Notes under the pieces: generated by a model
What the model saw: the letters and a program-made list of their open reading frames with translations, nothing else
Databases searched by the model: none
Told to the model about the DNA's origin: nothing
Source: Dillenia suffruticosa
Taxonomy: Eukaryota; Streptophyta; Magnoliopsida; Dilleniales; Dilleniaceae
DNA: 64,000 nt
Direction of reading: 5' to 3'
Assembly (NCBI GenBank): GCA_033439265.1
Contig: JAVTVX010000030.1
Coordinates: 9,001,774 to 9,065,773, forward strand
Made by a program: the position numbers and the translations under genes
Shown here: in pieces, positions 1-12,200 of the stretch
Position numbering within the stretch: the stretch's first letter is position 1
Layout of the letters: each line of letters begins with the position of its first letter

Positions 1-1300
1 CTTATATAATTCATCATACACCTTACTCTTTAATTCATGAATAATCTTTTTTATCTTTTTTTGCACTTTTATATTTTTCATATGTATCGCTATTTCAATT
101 ACTTTTAAGGTCCCTATAACACTCTCATTTGGTTCGAATAGCAGTTGTATTTTCTTGTTCCACCACCACGACTCCTTGCCTATTGCGCCTAGAATCTCCC
201 TACCGATACTCTTAATATTATTAGACATCTCTTTCCATATTGTTGCTGAATCATCATTAGCAAATGAAATTGCTTCTTGAATTAATGTCTCTAAAAGTCA
301 TCACCTTTTCTTTTTTCAAATTCCACCACTTGACTCTTGATTCCACAAATGGATGATACTTCTTTTGCCTTTTAGGTACACGTACATATAAAACTAAAAG
401 TTTATACTGAATTACTACACTCTCCTCTGGTATAATCTTATAATTTTTACAAGCCATTCTATCACCCCTCCTAGTGAGGAAGAAATCTATTTGGCTAGCA
501 TTTGATCCACTTCTATAAGTGACTATGTGCGACTCTTTTTTCTCAAAAATGATGTTTACGAGTACCAAATCGAATGTTGTGATAAACTCTAAAATGGTAC
601 CTCCCGCCTCATTCCTACTACCAAAGTCAAGGTTTCCATGTAGGGCTACGATTCACTCATTATTCTCTCCTCATGTCCATTTAAGTCTCCTCCAATAAAT
701 AATTTCTCTCCACCGGTATGGTTTGCACAAACTCATCCAAATCCTCCCAAAATTACTTTTTATTAATTGCATCTATATCAATTTGAGGCACATATTAATT
801 ACGTTTTCTCCGTTTACTAACTTGACAAACATAATTCTTTCTCTCTTTCTTCTTATCTCTACTACATTCTCTTGTAAGTTCTTATATATAATTATTTTTA
901 TCTCATTTTTAGTTCTATCCCTACCTATATACCAAAATTTATGACCATAAGTCTCTACTATTTTAGTCTTCTCCCCCACCCACTTAGTTTATTGGAGACA
1001 CATGATATTAATTTTCGTCTATTTATTATTTCTCATATCTCTCCTAACTTGTCGATTAAGGATTTTATGTTCCAACTGGCTTGACGAATCCTATCTTCAT
1101 GGACTAACTTATTTACTTACACCCTAGGGTCCCTTGCTAACTTGTCACTACACCCGGGATCCGATGTAGCGCGTCGCTGAGGGAAAAATGCCCCAAAAGT
1201 TTTCCTATATTTGTCTTACATTGTGTCATTTTGACAGAAGATTTTACGCTGACTATCAACCTACTACAAACTACTCCTTTACCCGGGCTTGGGACCGGCT
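1..1300 (-). mobile_element. RTE-type LINE, 5' endonuclease part, decayed
   Basis: Read on the minus strand, this stretch encodes pieces of a plant RTE-like (Craft-type) non-LTR retrotransposon. Near 1000-1090 is the start of an AP-endonuclease-like domain (a degraded WNI motif, then a QETKW-like piece). Near 690-720 is a GGDLNGH motif. From 568 down to 257 comes the conserved stretch with HIVTYRSGSNASQIDFFLTRR and later WWNLK. Near 140-190 is an ESWWWN motif. Frames shift between these blocks, so the copy is dead. The reverse transcriptase would lie beyond the left edge. Domain order and motifs are seen directly; the family name rests on known RTE-type plant LINEs. Confidence 0.75.
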
Positions 1301-1480
1301 GTGGTGAAGTTCTTCAAATAATAATATATAAAACAAATTAGAAAATATAATAATACTAAAAATAGTAAATTTTAAATTACAATAAGAGTTTGAAATATTT
1401 TCAGATTTAATAACTTTAAATTCATAATAGTATATTTTATATTAATAATAATTAAAATACTACTAATAGGAGTAGTAGAA

Positions 1481-1481
<1 letters not shown>

Positions 1482-1525
<44 letters not shown>
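1482..1525. repeat. (TAA)n microsatellite
   Basis: An uninterrupted run of TAA/AAT triplets about 44 bp long lies in a very AT-rich stretch. Open frames across it are low-complexity artefacts. Confidence 0.95.
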
Positions 1526-1527
<2 letters not shown>

Positions 1528-1599
1528 AATGATAGTAATAATAATATTAATATTAATATTAATTATTATATTAATAATAGGCTGATAGATAATAATAAG

Positions 1600-2300
1600 A
1601 ATAATAATATTAATAGGGTAGAGGGAGAGAAGGATATCGCCAAGGATATCATCGGAGGGGAAGAGAGGGAGAGAAGGTGACAAAGTGAGAGGCAGTTACG
1701 GAGATATCGTCGGGGTCAGCAATGGGAGAGAGAGAGATGGGGGGAGAGAGGAGAGAGAATGAACCGGAGCAGATCGAGAGCGATAGAACTGAGATCAGAA
1801 ACAAATCTGGGTTTTCCGACGTCGGGAGACAGATCTGAGCCGTCCATGGTCGGAAGTGACGTTGGGAGACAGTTCTGGGTTTTCCAATGAGAGAGAGATA
1901 GATCTGGGTTTTTCCGGTTAGACTGGGGCTTCTGAAGACAGATCTGAGCCAGAGGCTACGGTCGGAGGACAGATCTGAGTCGTCTAAGGGTCAAAGAGAG
2001 AGAGAGAGAGAGATCACGAGAGAGAGGAAGAGAGAGATCACAGGAGATAAAGAGGGAGATAGATAGAGAGAGATCACAAGAGAGAGCACAGGAGGGTAGG
2101 TTTTCGAAGGGGAAGAGAATGCGAGGGAGCAAGAAAGGGGGAGAGAGAGAGAAAGGGAGAGGGGGAGAGGGAGAGAGGGAGGGGAAGAGACAATTTACCT
2201 GATCGAGCAGCGTAAGAGAGCTGCTCGAATGATTGGGCGTTAGATTTGGGTGGAGGAAGTAGTCAGAGAGAGAGAGAGAGAGAGTGCTCAGTTCTCATAC
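1600..2300. repeat. GA-rich region with recurring GACAGATCTGAG motif
   Basis: A purine-rich stretch made of GAGAGA tracts. The phrase GACAGATCTGAGCC or a close variant (GACAGATCTGAGTC, GACAGTTCTGGG) recurs near 1829, 1869, 1935 and 1970, often next to TCGG, CGTC or TTTTCC. No convincing coding frame is seen. It may be a decayed tandem repeat or the leader of an unidentified gene or element. Confidence 0.6.
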
Positions 2301-2304
2301 ACGA

Positions 2305-2388
2305 TGGGAAGAGACTACTATGACAACAACAACAAACTAAACCTTAATCCCAATACTTAGGGTCAGCCATTTGGGAAGAGACTACTAT
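2305..2388 (-). mobile_element. 50-bp RTE LINE 3'-end insertion with 17-bp target duplication
   Basis: The 17-mer TGGGAAGAGACTACTAT occurs at 2305-2321 and again at 2372-2388. Between the copies, 2322-2371 reads on the minus strand as a GGCTGACCC...GGGATTAAGG block followed by TTGTTGTTG. That is the typical 3' terminus of plant RTE-type LINEs. This is an extremely 5'-truncated insertion with a perfect target-site duplication. Confidence 0.85.
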
Positions 2389-3991
2389 TTTTGCAAATTA
2401 GTTTATCTAATTTTCTAGTAAGAAAATAATCTAGCTAGATCTTACTCCACTTTCAAGCATTAAAACTAGTATTGATGTAAGACAGCCTAGGAAGAAAACT
2501 GTCTACAAGGGATCCACGGTGGAATTGGGATTGAAATTTGGGGTTTAAGTATAGGTGTAGGGAATTAGAGTTTGCCATAGGAAATCAGTGATTAATTTGA
2601 AAGGGAAAAAGAAAAATAGAAATAGATGAGAAGAAAGGGAATAGGTTTGTTAGCATCACACTAGTCGATCCTTAGCCATTACACCTAAAGCAAGAAAGCA
2701 TCAACTCAAAACATAAATTCAAAATCTTATTTTTCATTCTCATAATAAAATTACAATTTTTTAAATAGAGAATTATCCTTAAAAAAATAAAAATTATTAC
2801 TAAGAAAAAAATTTAGAAACTTCAAAATGGTCCGAATAATAACCCTACAAATACTAAATAGAAATAACTTACTAACTAACTAAATTCAAAATAAAATATA
2901 AACTAATTTAAGTAATAAACTTTTAAAACTTAAATTTTTTGCAGCTTTCTAAAAAAAATAGAGATTTTTAAAAAAAAAAAACCCTAAAATAAAATTCTAC
3001 AACTCTCTAAAATAAAAAAATAAAAAAAAAAGGACTCATAGTTAGGTTCCAACTGAGCCTCTTATCATCCCAAACTAAAACTTGAATATTAGATCCACTC
3101 TTAGTAGGCTTTCTGACAAGCTTTAAAGGTTGCTGAACATTTTCCATCAAGTATCTAATCTTATTCTCTTGGACTAATTTCTTTATCCAAGCACGTCCCT
3201 AATGTAGGAATCCTTGCATATTTGGAACCATACGTAGGCTGCAATTCAGAGCCTTCGCTTTGATCTATACCTCGAGGCTCATTTAGTGCATCACATGAGG
3301 ACAATATCCTAACTTTCATGATTTTTTTTTTTCGGTTTTATATTCATGATCGTTTTATAAGATTTTATGCTACCTCCTTACCTAACAACAAAACTTTCTT
3401 CCTTAATTCAGGCTTAGGACCTAATCAAACATAAAATACCAGGTATACACAGACAGAGTTATATTCTCTAATTAGAATATTGGAAAATTCAAGAGATTAT
3501 TCCCATATAATCTGAGAAGTTTTCTGTTAAGAATTTCTTCATATTTAGGTTTCTTTGCCTGCATATAGTAATAAAGTTCAATCAAGTAAAACACCTAATG
3601 CACTGTGAACATCCCGCCACATGCATCCTATTTTTAATATTTTGTGTTTCAATAATCAATATACCATTTATCCAACAGATATACAAGAAGCCCACAGGAG
3701 CCAAGTATTAAGGTTAAAACTACAAGAGGAGCGAAAAATGAGGATCTTAACAAACCTGAAAGACCATATCTAAAAGCCCAAATTGTTTAAGCCAAAGGTA
3801 CACACATTTGCGGTTACATCTAAGTCTTAAACATAATATCACAATAAGCTTTCCTAGTTTTGTACAATAATATAGTTTTATAAAGCCCAAATTGTCTAAG
3901 ATCCTCATTTTCTATAAGGCGATATCATTGTACCTGTTGTGATTAACCAAGATCAGAGAACAAAAAGCAGAAGGTATCCTACAGGATGTAC
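2389..3991. other. No gene seen; start of kinase intron 3 and AT-rich DNA
   Basis: The stretch is AT-rich with long A runs around 2950-3030. If the kinase gene continues leftward this is its third intron. I searched the minus strand for the next kinase exon (GYGIAAQAL-like) and did not find it. A short open stretch on the minus strand near 3050-3230 looks coding-like but I do not recognise it. Confidence 0.5.
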
Positions 3992-6900
3992 CTTCCCCAG
4001 TCACCAAGGATAGGTCCTGCACCAGCAGCCCTAGCTTCTCTTCCATCTTCTGTAAACCCATAAGCTATTGTCCCTGTACCCGCAATTAATACACAACCAT
4101 GAAGCTTACCCAATGTCCCACTGGCCAGAGCAGCCACAGCATCATTCTGAACATACAGTCTCACATGGCTTGGAAATATGTCCCTAGAAAAAGCAAGAAA
4201 GTTATTTGATCACACACCTAAATAGTATACGCAAAGCGGAGCAACAAAAATATTCAAGGGCATCCCAAAACAAAATAAATTAGGCTTGAACGGTGCCAAA
4301 TGTATTATCATTGCCAACTCTTCTCCTGTCAGATTTCACTACTGCAAAGAACTTGATGAATGACTAAATGGCGCTTGGATGAATTGAAGCTAGGAAAATA
4401 GTGAAGACTTGCAAGTTCCAGAAGGAGGTTGATGAATCAACGGAAGCTAGCAACATGATGAGGATATTGAGTCTATCCTAGGGGCAGAACATAATACACG
4501 AAAGCAAAATTTCCCTTCTAATGTGGGGTTACCACCGCCACACATGCAAATGATTCATTTCACATGCAAAAGTATCGGGAAGAGAGAGAGAGAGAAAATT
4601 CCTAGGTTGCTAGAGCCTCATTCCATCTTAAAGACTCTGGGAAACTGCTTTGCAAGATTTGCATGTTGAACCTTCCAAAAAGGGGATTGCAATGTTTTAA
4701 AGGCAGGTGCCGGTGCCCTGAAGGTAGGAGTGGATGACAAGTCCTCAAGTTACATAACATCATTCTACATCAAATCATTGTTTTATAAAGGAGCTTGCAT
4801 TCAAAAGTATGGGGAAGCATTATTGCTCTCCAAAAGTATTATCCATTTATCTTTTTTTATAGAAAAAGAAAGTTATATTAGACAAAGGAAAAAAATATAC
4901 AAAACTTCCAAGGATAAAAATTCCTTAGGAATGACAATACAAATACAACAACAACAACCATCATCCAACTTCTGTAAACTCTCCTAAACTATACTGCTTA
5001 TAAATTTCAGAGTGTGAGTCCACAAACAAGTAAATTAATAATAATAGAAAAAAAATTCTTACCCTATAGAAAAGATAAGTCAATTGTCTAAATGGACCAA
5101 TAGATAGTCAGAAATGCACACCGCCAAAGCAAATAAGCATTGCTTTTCCCTCTGAAACCTCTAAAACTCGTGCAAAACAAATTCGGAAGGCTGCTACCAC
5201 AAACCTAGGCATTATCACACACTGCAAATAAACAGTTCCTCTTCTCCGGTGCAGCAGAACAATCTAAAAATAAGTGATCTTTGCTTTTAAAGTTGTTATA
5301 GCACAAAATGCATACATCTAGGGGAGATAGTGCTAGAAGATCCCTTCTTTTGGAGAAAATCATTAGTGTTAATCATGTTAAGCACTAACTAACTTTGGCA
5401 GAAACTTTTGCCTTCAAAAACGAGGGTGCTGAGGATGACTAATAAGATGATGAAATAAATATTTGCAAGTAAAAGCACCCAAGGTATCAAGATTCCAAAT
5501 GATAAAGTGTGAAACATTATGGGAAGTTTCATTTCCTTGAAAGAAGGAAATTAAGGAAGAAAACTCTATAGTTCTCCATCATTAGGATTTTATAAAAAAT
5601 AAAAATTCTAAGTGATGGAATGACCCACCCATATATAAAAATCTTTGATAAGAGTAGAATAAAGTCTAGACGACATATAAAAACAAGGGGAAAAATGGAT
5701 AAATGCGAGTCCCCAACCCATGAATCCTCCCAAAAGCAGACACAAGTAATTTCTAACTTGAGTGCCAAAAGCTTCTATAGACAAAAATTACAGTTCCTCA
5801 AGCTTTTGTCCCAAAAGAGGCCTGAAGAAGAGATTCAACAAACTTAAAATAAGGCATTTTTTGAGTACCAGTAAGCAGTTGGCTGGGTTGCTTGATGTAG
5901 CCTAGACTTAATCCAACTCTTGGAAGAGTTCCATAACCAATAAGAGTCCTATAAAATGGACAAACCAGCTCACAAAGTGGCAAGCAACTTACCAAAGGAA
6001 GTTGGCAAGAAGTGAGAAATTTTGCCAAGACAATAACCGGAAGTAACAAAGACTACTGAAAGTAACAAAAGAGTAATTTATGCTATCACAAGTAAACATT
6101 AGAGCACCTGTCACAAGTAAACATTAGAACACCTGGAGTTGATAAAGGCAATTTGTAAATGGAACAGAAGTTTTAAGCACATAATCAATATTATCTTCAA
6201 AAATAATCAATTATAATTCTGCAACATTCTAATATAAAGAAAGTAAAACTTTTATTTGATTTATGGTACTTAAAAAAAAATCAATACAAATTATTTGTTC
6301 CAAAAGAGAACTTCAAAGGCTATCTCTTTAGATATTTCTATTGTGTGTTATAATAATCCTGAAAATAGAGATCACATATTATTGCATTGTGATATGGAAT
6401 AACCTCTTTACTAGGTGTGATAACAAGTTGGTTTGTCTCAAGAGCTCCCTTAGTTGTGTCTCATAAAATTTATAGTTTTTGCAGAGTAAAATGATGCCCA
6501 TTCACTTAGGCAATATGCTTTTATGGCTATTCCATTTGTAATTTTTAGGGGAGCGTAATGTTTGAATTTATCAATGGTTCTTCTTTACTTTGGGATAAGA
6601 TTTTGTTTTATATTTCTATTCATGTTCATGCCTTACGGTTTATAAAAGATTATAATCTACAAGAGTTGAAGAGAGATTGAAGAACAGTTCCACAGTCTTT
6701 GAATCACTTCTTTTTTTTCACCAATTTCTGAAAACTTCTCATCCTTGAAGATTTTGTATGTTTTTTGTTACACCTAATACATTTCCCCAAAAAAGAAAAA
6801 AAAAACAACCTCGATTTTCTGCTAAGCCTATGCACTCCCTAACATGAAGAAGGAAATCCATTGAACATGATGATAAGCTTTCTTCATATCCAATTTGCCA

Positions 6901-9233
6901 AAACAGTGCCATCTCTTATCTTCTCGTCAACACTTAATTGGCAATTGGGTCGCATTTTGGATTCACCTCCCTAGCACAAAGGCATGGAACTTTCCCACTA
7001 CACTCCCTTTAACCTCCTTTAACTTTCTTACTTAAGCTTTCAACTTAAGCTTATACACACATTATTAACGAAATAGATCCAAAATCTCTCAAGTTTGGGT
7101 ATCATTTTTTTTTCAATAAAAATGGACTAGGAAAGAACTATTCAAACCCTACAAACTCATTTGAGGCATAAAACTTGACAAAGAAGTCCGTTATCTCTTT
7201 TCTAACCACCTCTAATTTTCATTAATGGAATTGAGAATCCCTCTAACTTGAGGTGTCTTATCTCACAATACTTTAAAATTGCTACCACTTCCACCTCAAA
7301 AAAGGTGCCTCTGGCCAACTAGCTTTCTCCTCCCTTGTAGTACATAAATAACTGGTAGCATTGATGAACTCTCTTCCTTGTACAACTTGGCATAAAATAT
7401 ACAAATGGCCTCCTCCAGGCTCCATTCCATTTCCCTTAAAAAAAAAACCTCAGATCAACTTCAACATTGGAGAGAGAGTTTGATTTAGAATGGATGTTTA
7501 CTATTTTGTTTTACAAGAACTTCGTGTTTCTACCAGTTTTCTTAAGCCGGAGAAATCTAGATTTCTCCTTCCAAAAGGTCTCTTCCTTGACCAAGACTTG
7601 CAAAACTAAATTTTTTTTAAGTGCCGCTGGTCTCTCTAAACCGTGTCCGCAAACTATTGCTCAACTTCAAGTCATCTAACCAATTTATATCAGCCAAAAT
7701 TCACCCCTTAGCCACCAAATCTCTGAACCTCTCCTTGTTCCAGGCCTTTTAAGTGATATTTCAAACTTTAACTTGGTTACAAGAATGTAGCTAGCACAAC
7801 CAAGCACCTCCTATTCCCTCCACCATTCTTCAATCAAGTCCTTGGACCCTCTTTCCTGGAGCCACATATTCTCAAGACAGAATGGAGTTAGACCTCTTTT
7901 CATACGCCTATCTCTAAGAAGAGTGGATGATGATTTAAAGTCAGTTGAGGAAGCCATTTTTGATCTTGTGATACGAAAATCTATTCAACCTAGATAAAAA
8001 GGAAATTTTCTTTTAAATTCAAACAAAGTGTACCAACCTCCACATCTTGACATATCCATTAACTTATGTGTGCTCAAAAAGTCCTAGGACTCTGGCTGAA
8101 TTCTCATCCTTTGTCCCCGACTTCCTTTCATCAGCATAAACCATTAAGTTGAATTCACCACCAATAACCATGCATCATCCACCTCACTTTAACCTTTCCA
8201 TCTCATGGCACAAGGATCTTCCCTCATCTCCTTCCCCAGGCCCATAAATTCCAACCAAAATCCACATAAACTATCCCTCTTATTCTCCACTCAGCAACAC
8301 ATCAAATGGGCACCAAGTAAGCCCACTTTTAACATTAAGAATATTCTCTTTATATAAAAGGCAAAAACCCCGACACTAGCCTTTCATACAAATAGAAACA
8401 TAGCAGTTAAAAGCAAAAGCACATAAAAGCAACAGGCCCTCCTGCAGCTGAAGCGTAAAGCGCAGGCTTTTTCATATAAAATGCAATTAAGATATAAAAT
8501 CAAAATATATTTGAATATACAATAATAGCACATGAAATATGTTATGATACTAGAATATCCATTAGAGCCAAACACTTTCATATTTACTGATTTTAATTTT
8601 TTTTCCTTTTAACTATTCAAACACTTTTAGATTACAGAAAGAGGCATACAGAGGAGCAACATCTGAAGAAAAAAAGAGAGAGAGAGAGAAGAAAAAAGAA
8701 AAAACAGAGGAGCAACATCAAGATGAGAGGGCAGATTACAGATTACAGAAAAAAGGGAAGGGAAAACAAATACCCAGAATAGAGAAATCATTGAAAGTTT
8801 CCAGATTAAAAAAACCCAGTTGGAGATTCCTATGTTTTCATGTAATATATATGCTATGAATACAAAAGGACTTAATTGATAGTGAGACAAATTTGGGCCC
8901 CTTCTTTTGTTAGAATAAGTTGTGCTTCTGTGAGTCTGTGAGTGTGGGTGAGTAATATTTTAGGAAAAAAAACTGGTGCCAAAATGAGAGGGGTAAGGAA
9001 GAGGTGGATGGGGCTTGATTAAGGATTGCAAGATGGAGATCACAGAAGGTTGGTTCTCATCATTCAAGGGTGGAGATTGGGAGGGGAAAATACATACGCT
9101 TGCAATTACCTGAAAACAATAATCACATGTCGAAGAGCAGAGATAAAAGAAAAGGGTTTCATGTGGTTCTTTGAAATGGCAGTCAAATAATCAAACATCA
9201 TCTGATACCAAAGTTTCTCTCCCCAAATTGAAC

Positions 9234-9270
<37 letters not shown>

Positions 9271-12200
9271 TTTCTAGACCAAATAACAAGAAAATGTGTT
9301 TCATGAAGTTCTTGAAATAGGCAGATAAATTAACTTAAATAACTTTAAACCAAATGTTACCTAATGAAGATAGATAAAAGTAAAAGTTTTGTCAAAATGC
9401 CAGTAAGTTGATGCCATTAGAAGGGATCAATAGAATGAATATTCTAATATTCTGCTTAAAAAGTGGATCTCAAAGCCCTTGCATAATATCCTGACATCAT
9501 TTAGCAACTGGTGATCAGAAAAATGCACAGAAAGGAGTAGAGGAGCAACTGAACGGAAATTTAAAAAAAAAAACACCAAAAATGGAGACAAAAAAGAACA
9601 GAAAGAAGCAGAGAAGCAACTGAACAGAAAGAGAAAAAATAAAAGAAAAAAAAGAAACAAGTAGAGGACGGAGAAGAAAGATGGAGTAGAAGAAGAAAAA
9701 CGGAGAACATAACAGAGAAAGAAGAAGAAGAAGAAGAAGAAGAAGGAGAGAGAGAGAAACGTACCTGGTACCGGAGAGAGAGAAACAGAGAAAAATTATA
9801 GTTGAAAGCATTGCTTTATGAGCTTTGCGCTTCAGTGTGCTTCACCTGTGCTTTCTCATTTATGCTGTGCTTCACGTGAAAAAAGCCCAAAAGCTACGTT
9901 TTGCACTTTAAGCGTGCTTCAGCACACTTTTAACTACTATGAATAGAAATGATTCTCCTATGCGTACCACCCCAAATGCTCTGCTTCAAACGGTCTTCCA
10001 ATTATTCAATTTCATAAACAGCGACCATGCCACATCAACTTCACTTCTAAATTAAAGAGAGAGGGAGGAAAAAAAACCAACCTCTCTTATCCCCCCTTAT
10101 TAAGATCATTTAAACCCCTTACGTTCCACGTAAGAGCACATAAAATTGGCATTATGCTATAACCACCCCTTTTCTCTTATTAACACCATATTTCTCCTAG
10201 ACAAGCCATCCTTAACATAAACCATACTCTTCAACTCTCAATCACCACCTACCACCATTTTCCCCTCATTCGTTAATTTCACTCTTCCCGATCTTGGTTA
10301 CCTCCATCTCATCAAGGAGATTGAGCAAACTATTCTCAAACCTATCCACAGAGATTCCAAGCCCCTCACACATCGAATCAACTTTTCATTGTGAAACCCT
10401 TTCCAGTTTCGCTAAACAAAACCAATTAACCAGATCCAAAACTTTATCATCAACTACTATATCTCTACTCTAACAATAGAGGGGCATGAAACTCTCACAA
10501 CAAGAATCTACATATAAAAATGAATTTTCACTTCACCAGTGCCATCCATGGCCTTTTCCAACTCCACCTCTACACCGGCCTTTGCAACCTCCGTTGCCAC
10601 CATAGCATCTTCAACCTTAACCCTTCTCATAGAACACCATCACACACATTCTATACCTGCTCTTTATTAGAACTTAGGGCATCAGCTTTAACCGAATCAT
10701 TCACATGGCCCAATCTCCAGGTTCCCTTGACCACTTTGCAAGTCAATGGTGAACTCTCACCAAAGAGTGTAGATCCCCTACCCTTAAGATTAGCAAAAGG
10801 CCCAAGTCTCTTGCAAAGGAGAGATAAAGAAGAGGGAGTGAACTCTTCGAATCATATTTCTAAATATGGCCAAATTATAGCCATGGTCCATTTTCAACAG
10901 GCCTATCAGCATGATTTTTGTTTGCTCCTAACAACTACTAGTTATACACTTTTGTTACCCCCGAATTAACCTTGATTTTAAAGCCAATCTGGTTGGAAAC
11001 CTAATTCTCCACATTTACGGATGACCTGTCCCAGACACCAGCAGATTCAACCATCCTTTCGCACTAAAGCCATTACAGGCATCTATCACACACTTCCTCT
11101 TTTGAATGTCCTCGCCAAAGTAGCACAACCCTGCCATATCAGAAATAATCCCCTCCCGACTCCCTATCGTGATTGGATCTACATTTGCAGTTTGTGTTAA
11201 CTCCATCTGCTAAGAATTTGTGTGAGATTCATCTTGTGGCTTCCCTTGCACCACTTGGGACTGAAACAGTCCCCACACAGCTCCAGTGCCATCAAAAAAC
11301 TGTTCAGAACTGTCCCTCAGGAGACCAGGTGATGATCCCAAAACCTTCTCACCCAAATCATTAATGGCCTTCAACAACTTGGTCCACTATTCCACCTGAA
11401 ACCTTCTCGGAAGACTTCTCCTGTCCCCAAGTGATTAATCTCCATTAGAGACATAAATCTCCCAAATTTGTTTCTTTTCACACAATCATACAAATATTTT
11501 ATCCTTCTAAACCTTGAAACTTACTTTTATTGTGCCAACTTCATTCCATGCAAACTTCATTCCACACTCTAACCATCCAAGGTATCTCTTCAAGCTAAAG
11601 GAAAATGAACCTCCACTTGCCAGGGGCATGCTCTGTGATACGAATGATATTCTCGCCACCTTTACACATCTCCACAGAAAAATCAAAAAATTACCTCTCA
11701 ACAATTATGGGAACTGAGGAAAAATCCTAGAATCTCATTAGAGTACCACAATCAACTCAGCAACAACAATCATTCCTATTGGAGAGCAAGACCCTCAATG
11801 GAAGCACTAGCTACTAACCAACCTTCATTGGTGAAGAAAGAAAGAGCAACGGGCCCAGTCCAACCACAAAGGCCATTACCAGCATCTCCTAAACAGAAAC
11901 AGCACCTCCCAGACACAGTAAACTGGATTTTCACCTTAGAAACACTCAAACCAGCTACCACCAGAGACTGAAGAAAGAAGACCCTCCCAAACCGAGACTA
12001 ACCAAGAACAAAGAGATGTGTTTGGGGTTCATCAGAGAGACAAAGTGGGAAAAGAAAAGAAAAAAGAGAAGAAGACAACTGGCCACCACAAATGACACCG
12101 CAAGCAACAATACTCCACGGTTGCTCTTGAAAAGGTGCCACGATCTGAGCCATCGAGAACCAGAAAACTTAACTTCCAACACACAACCACCACCCAACCA

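Noticed and set aside
1372-1683. Isoleucine-rich open frame on the minus strand
   Set aside because: It is a translation of the TAA microsatellite and neighbouring AT-rich DNA.
9427-9811. Phe/Leu/Ser-rich open frames on the minus strand
   Set aside because: They come from GA-rich simple sequence inside the hAT-like element and show no domain.
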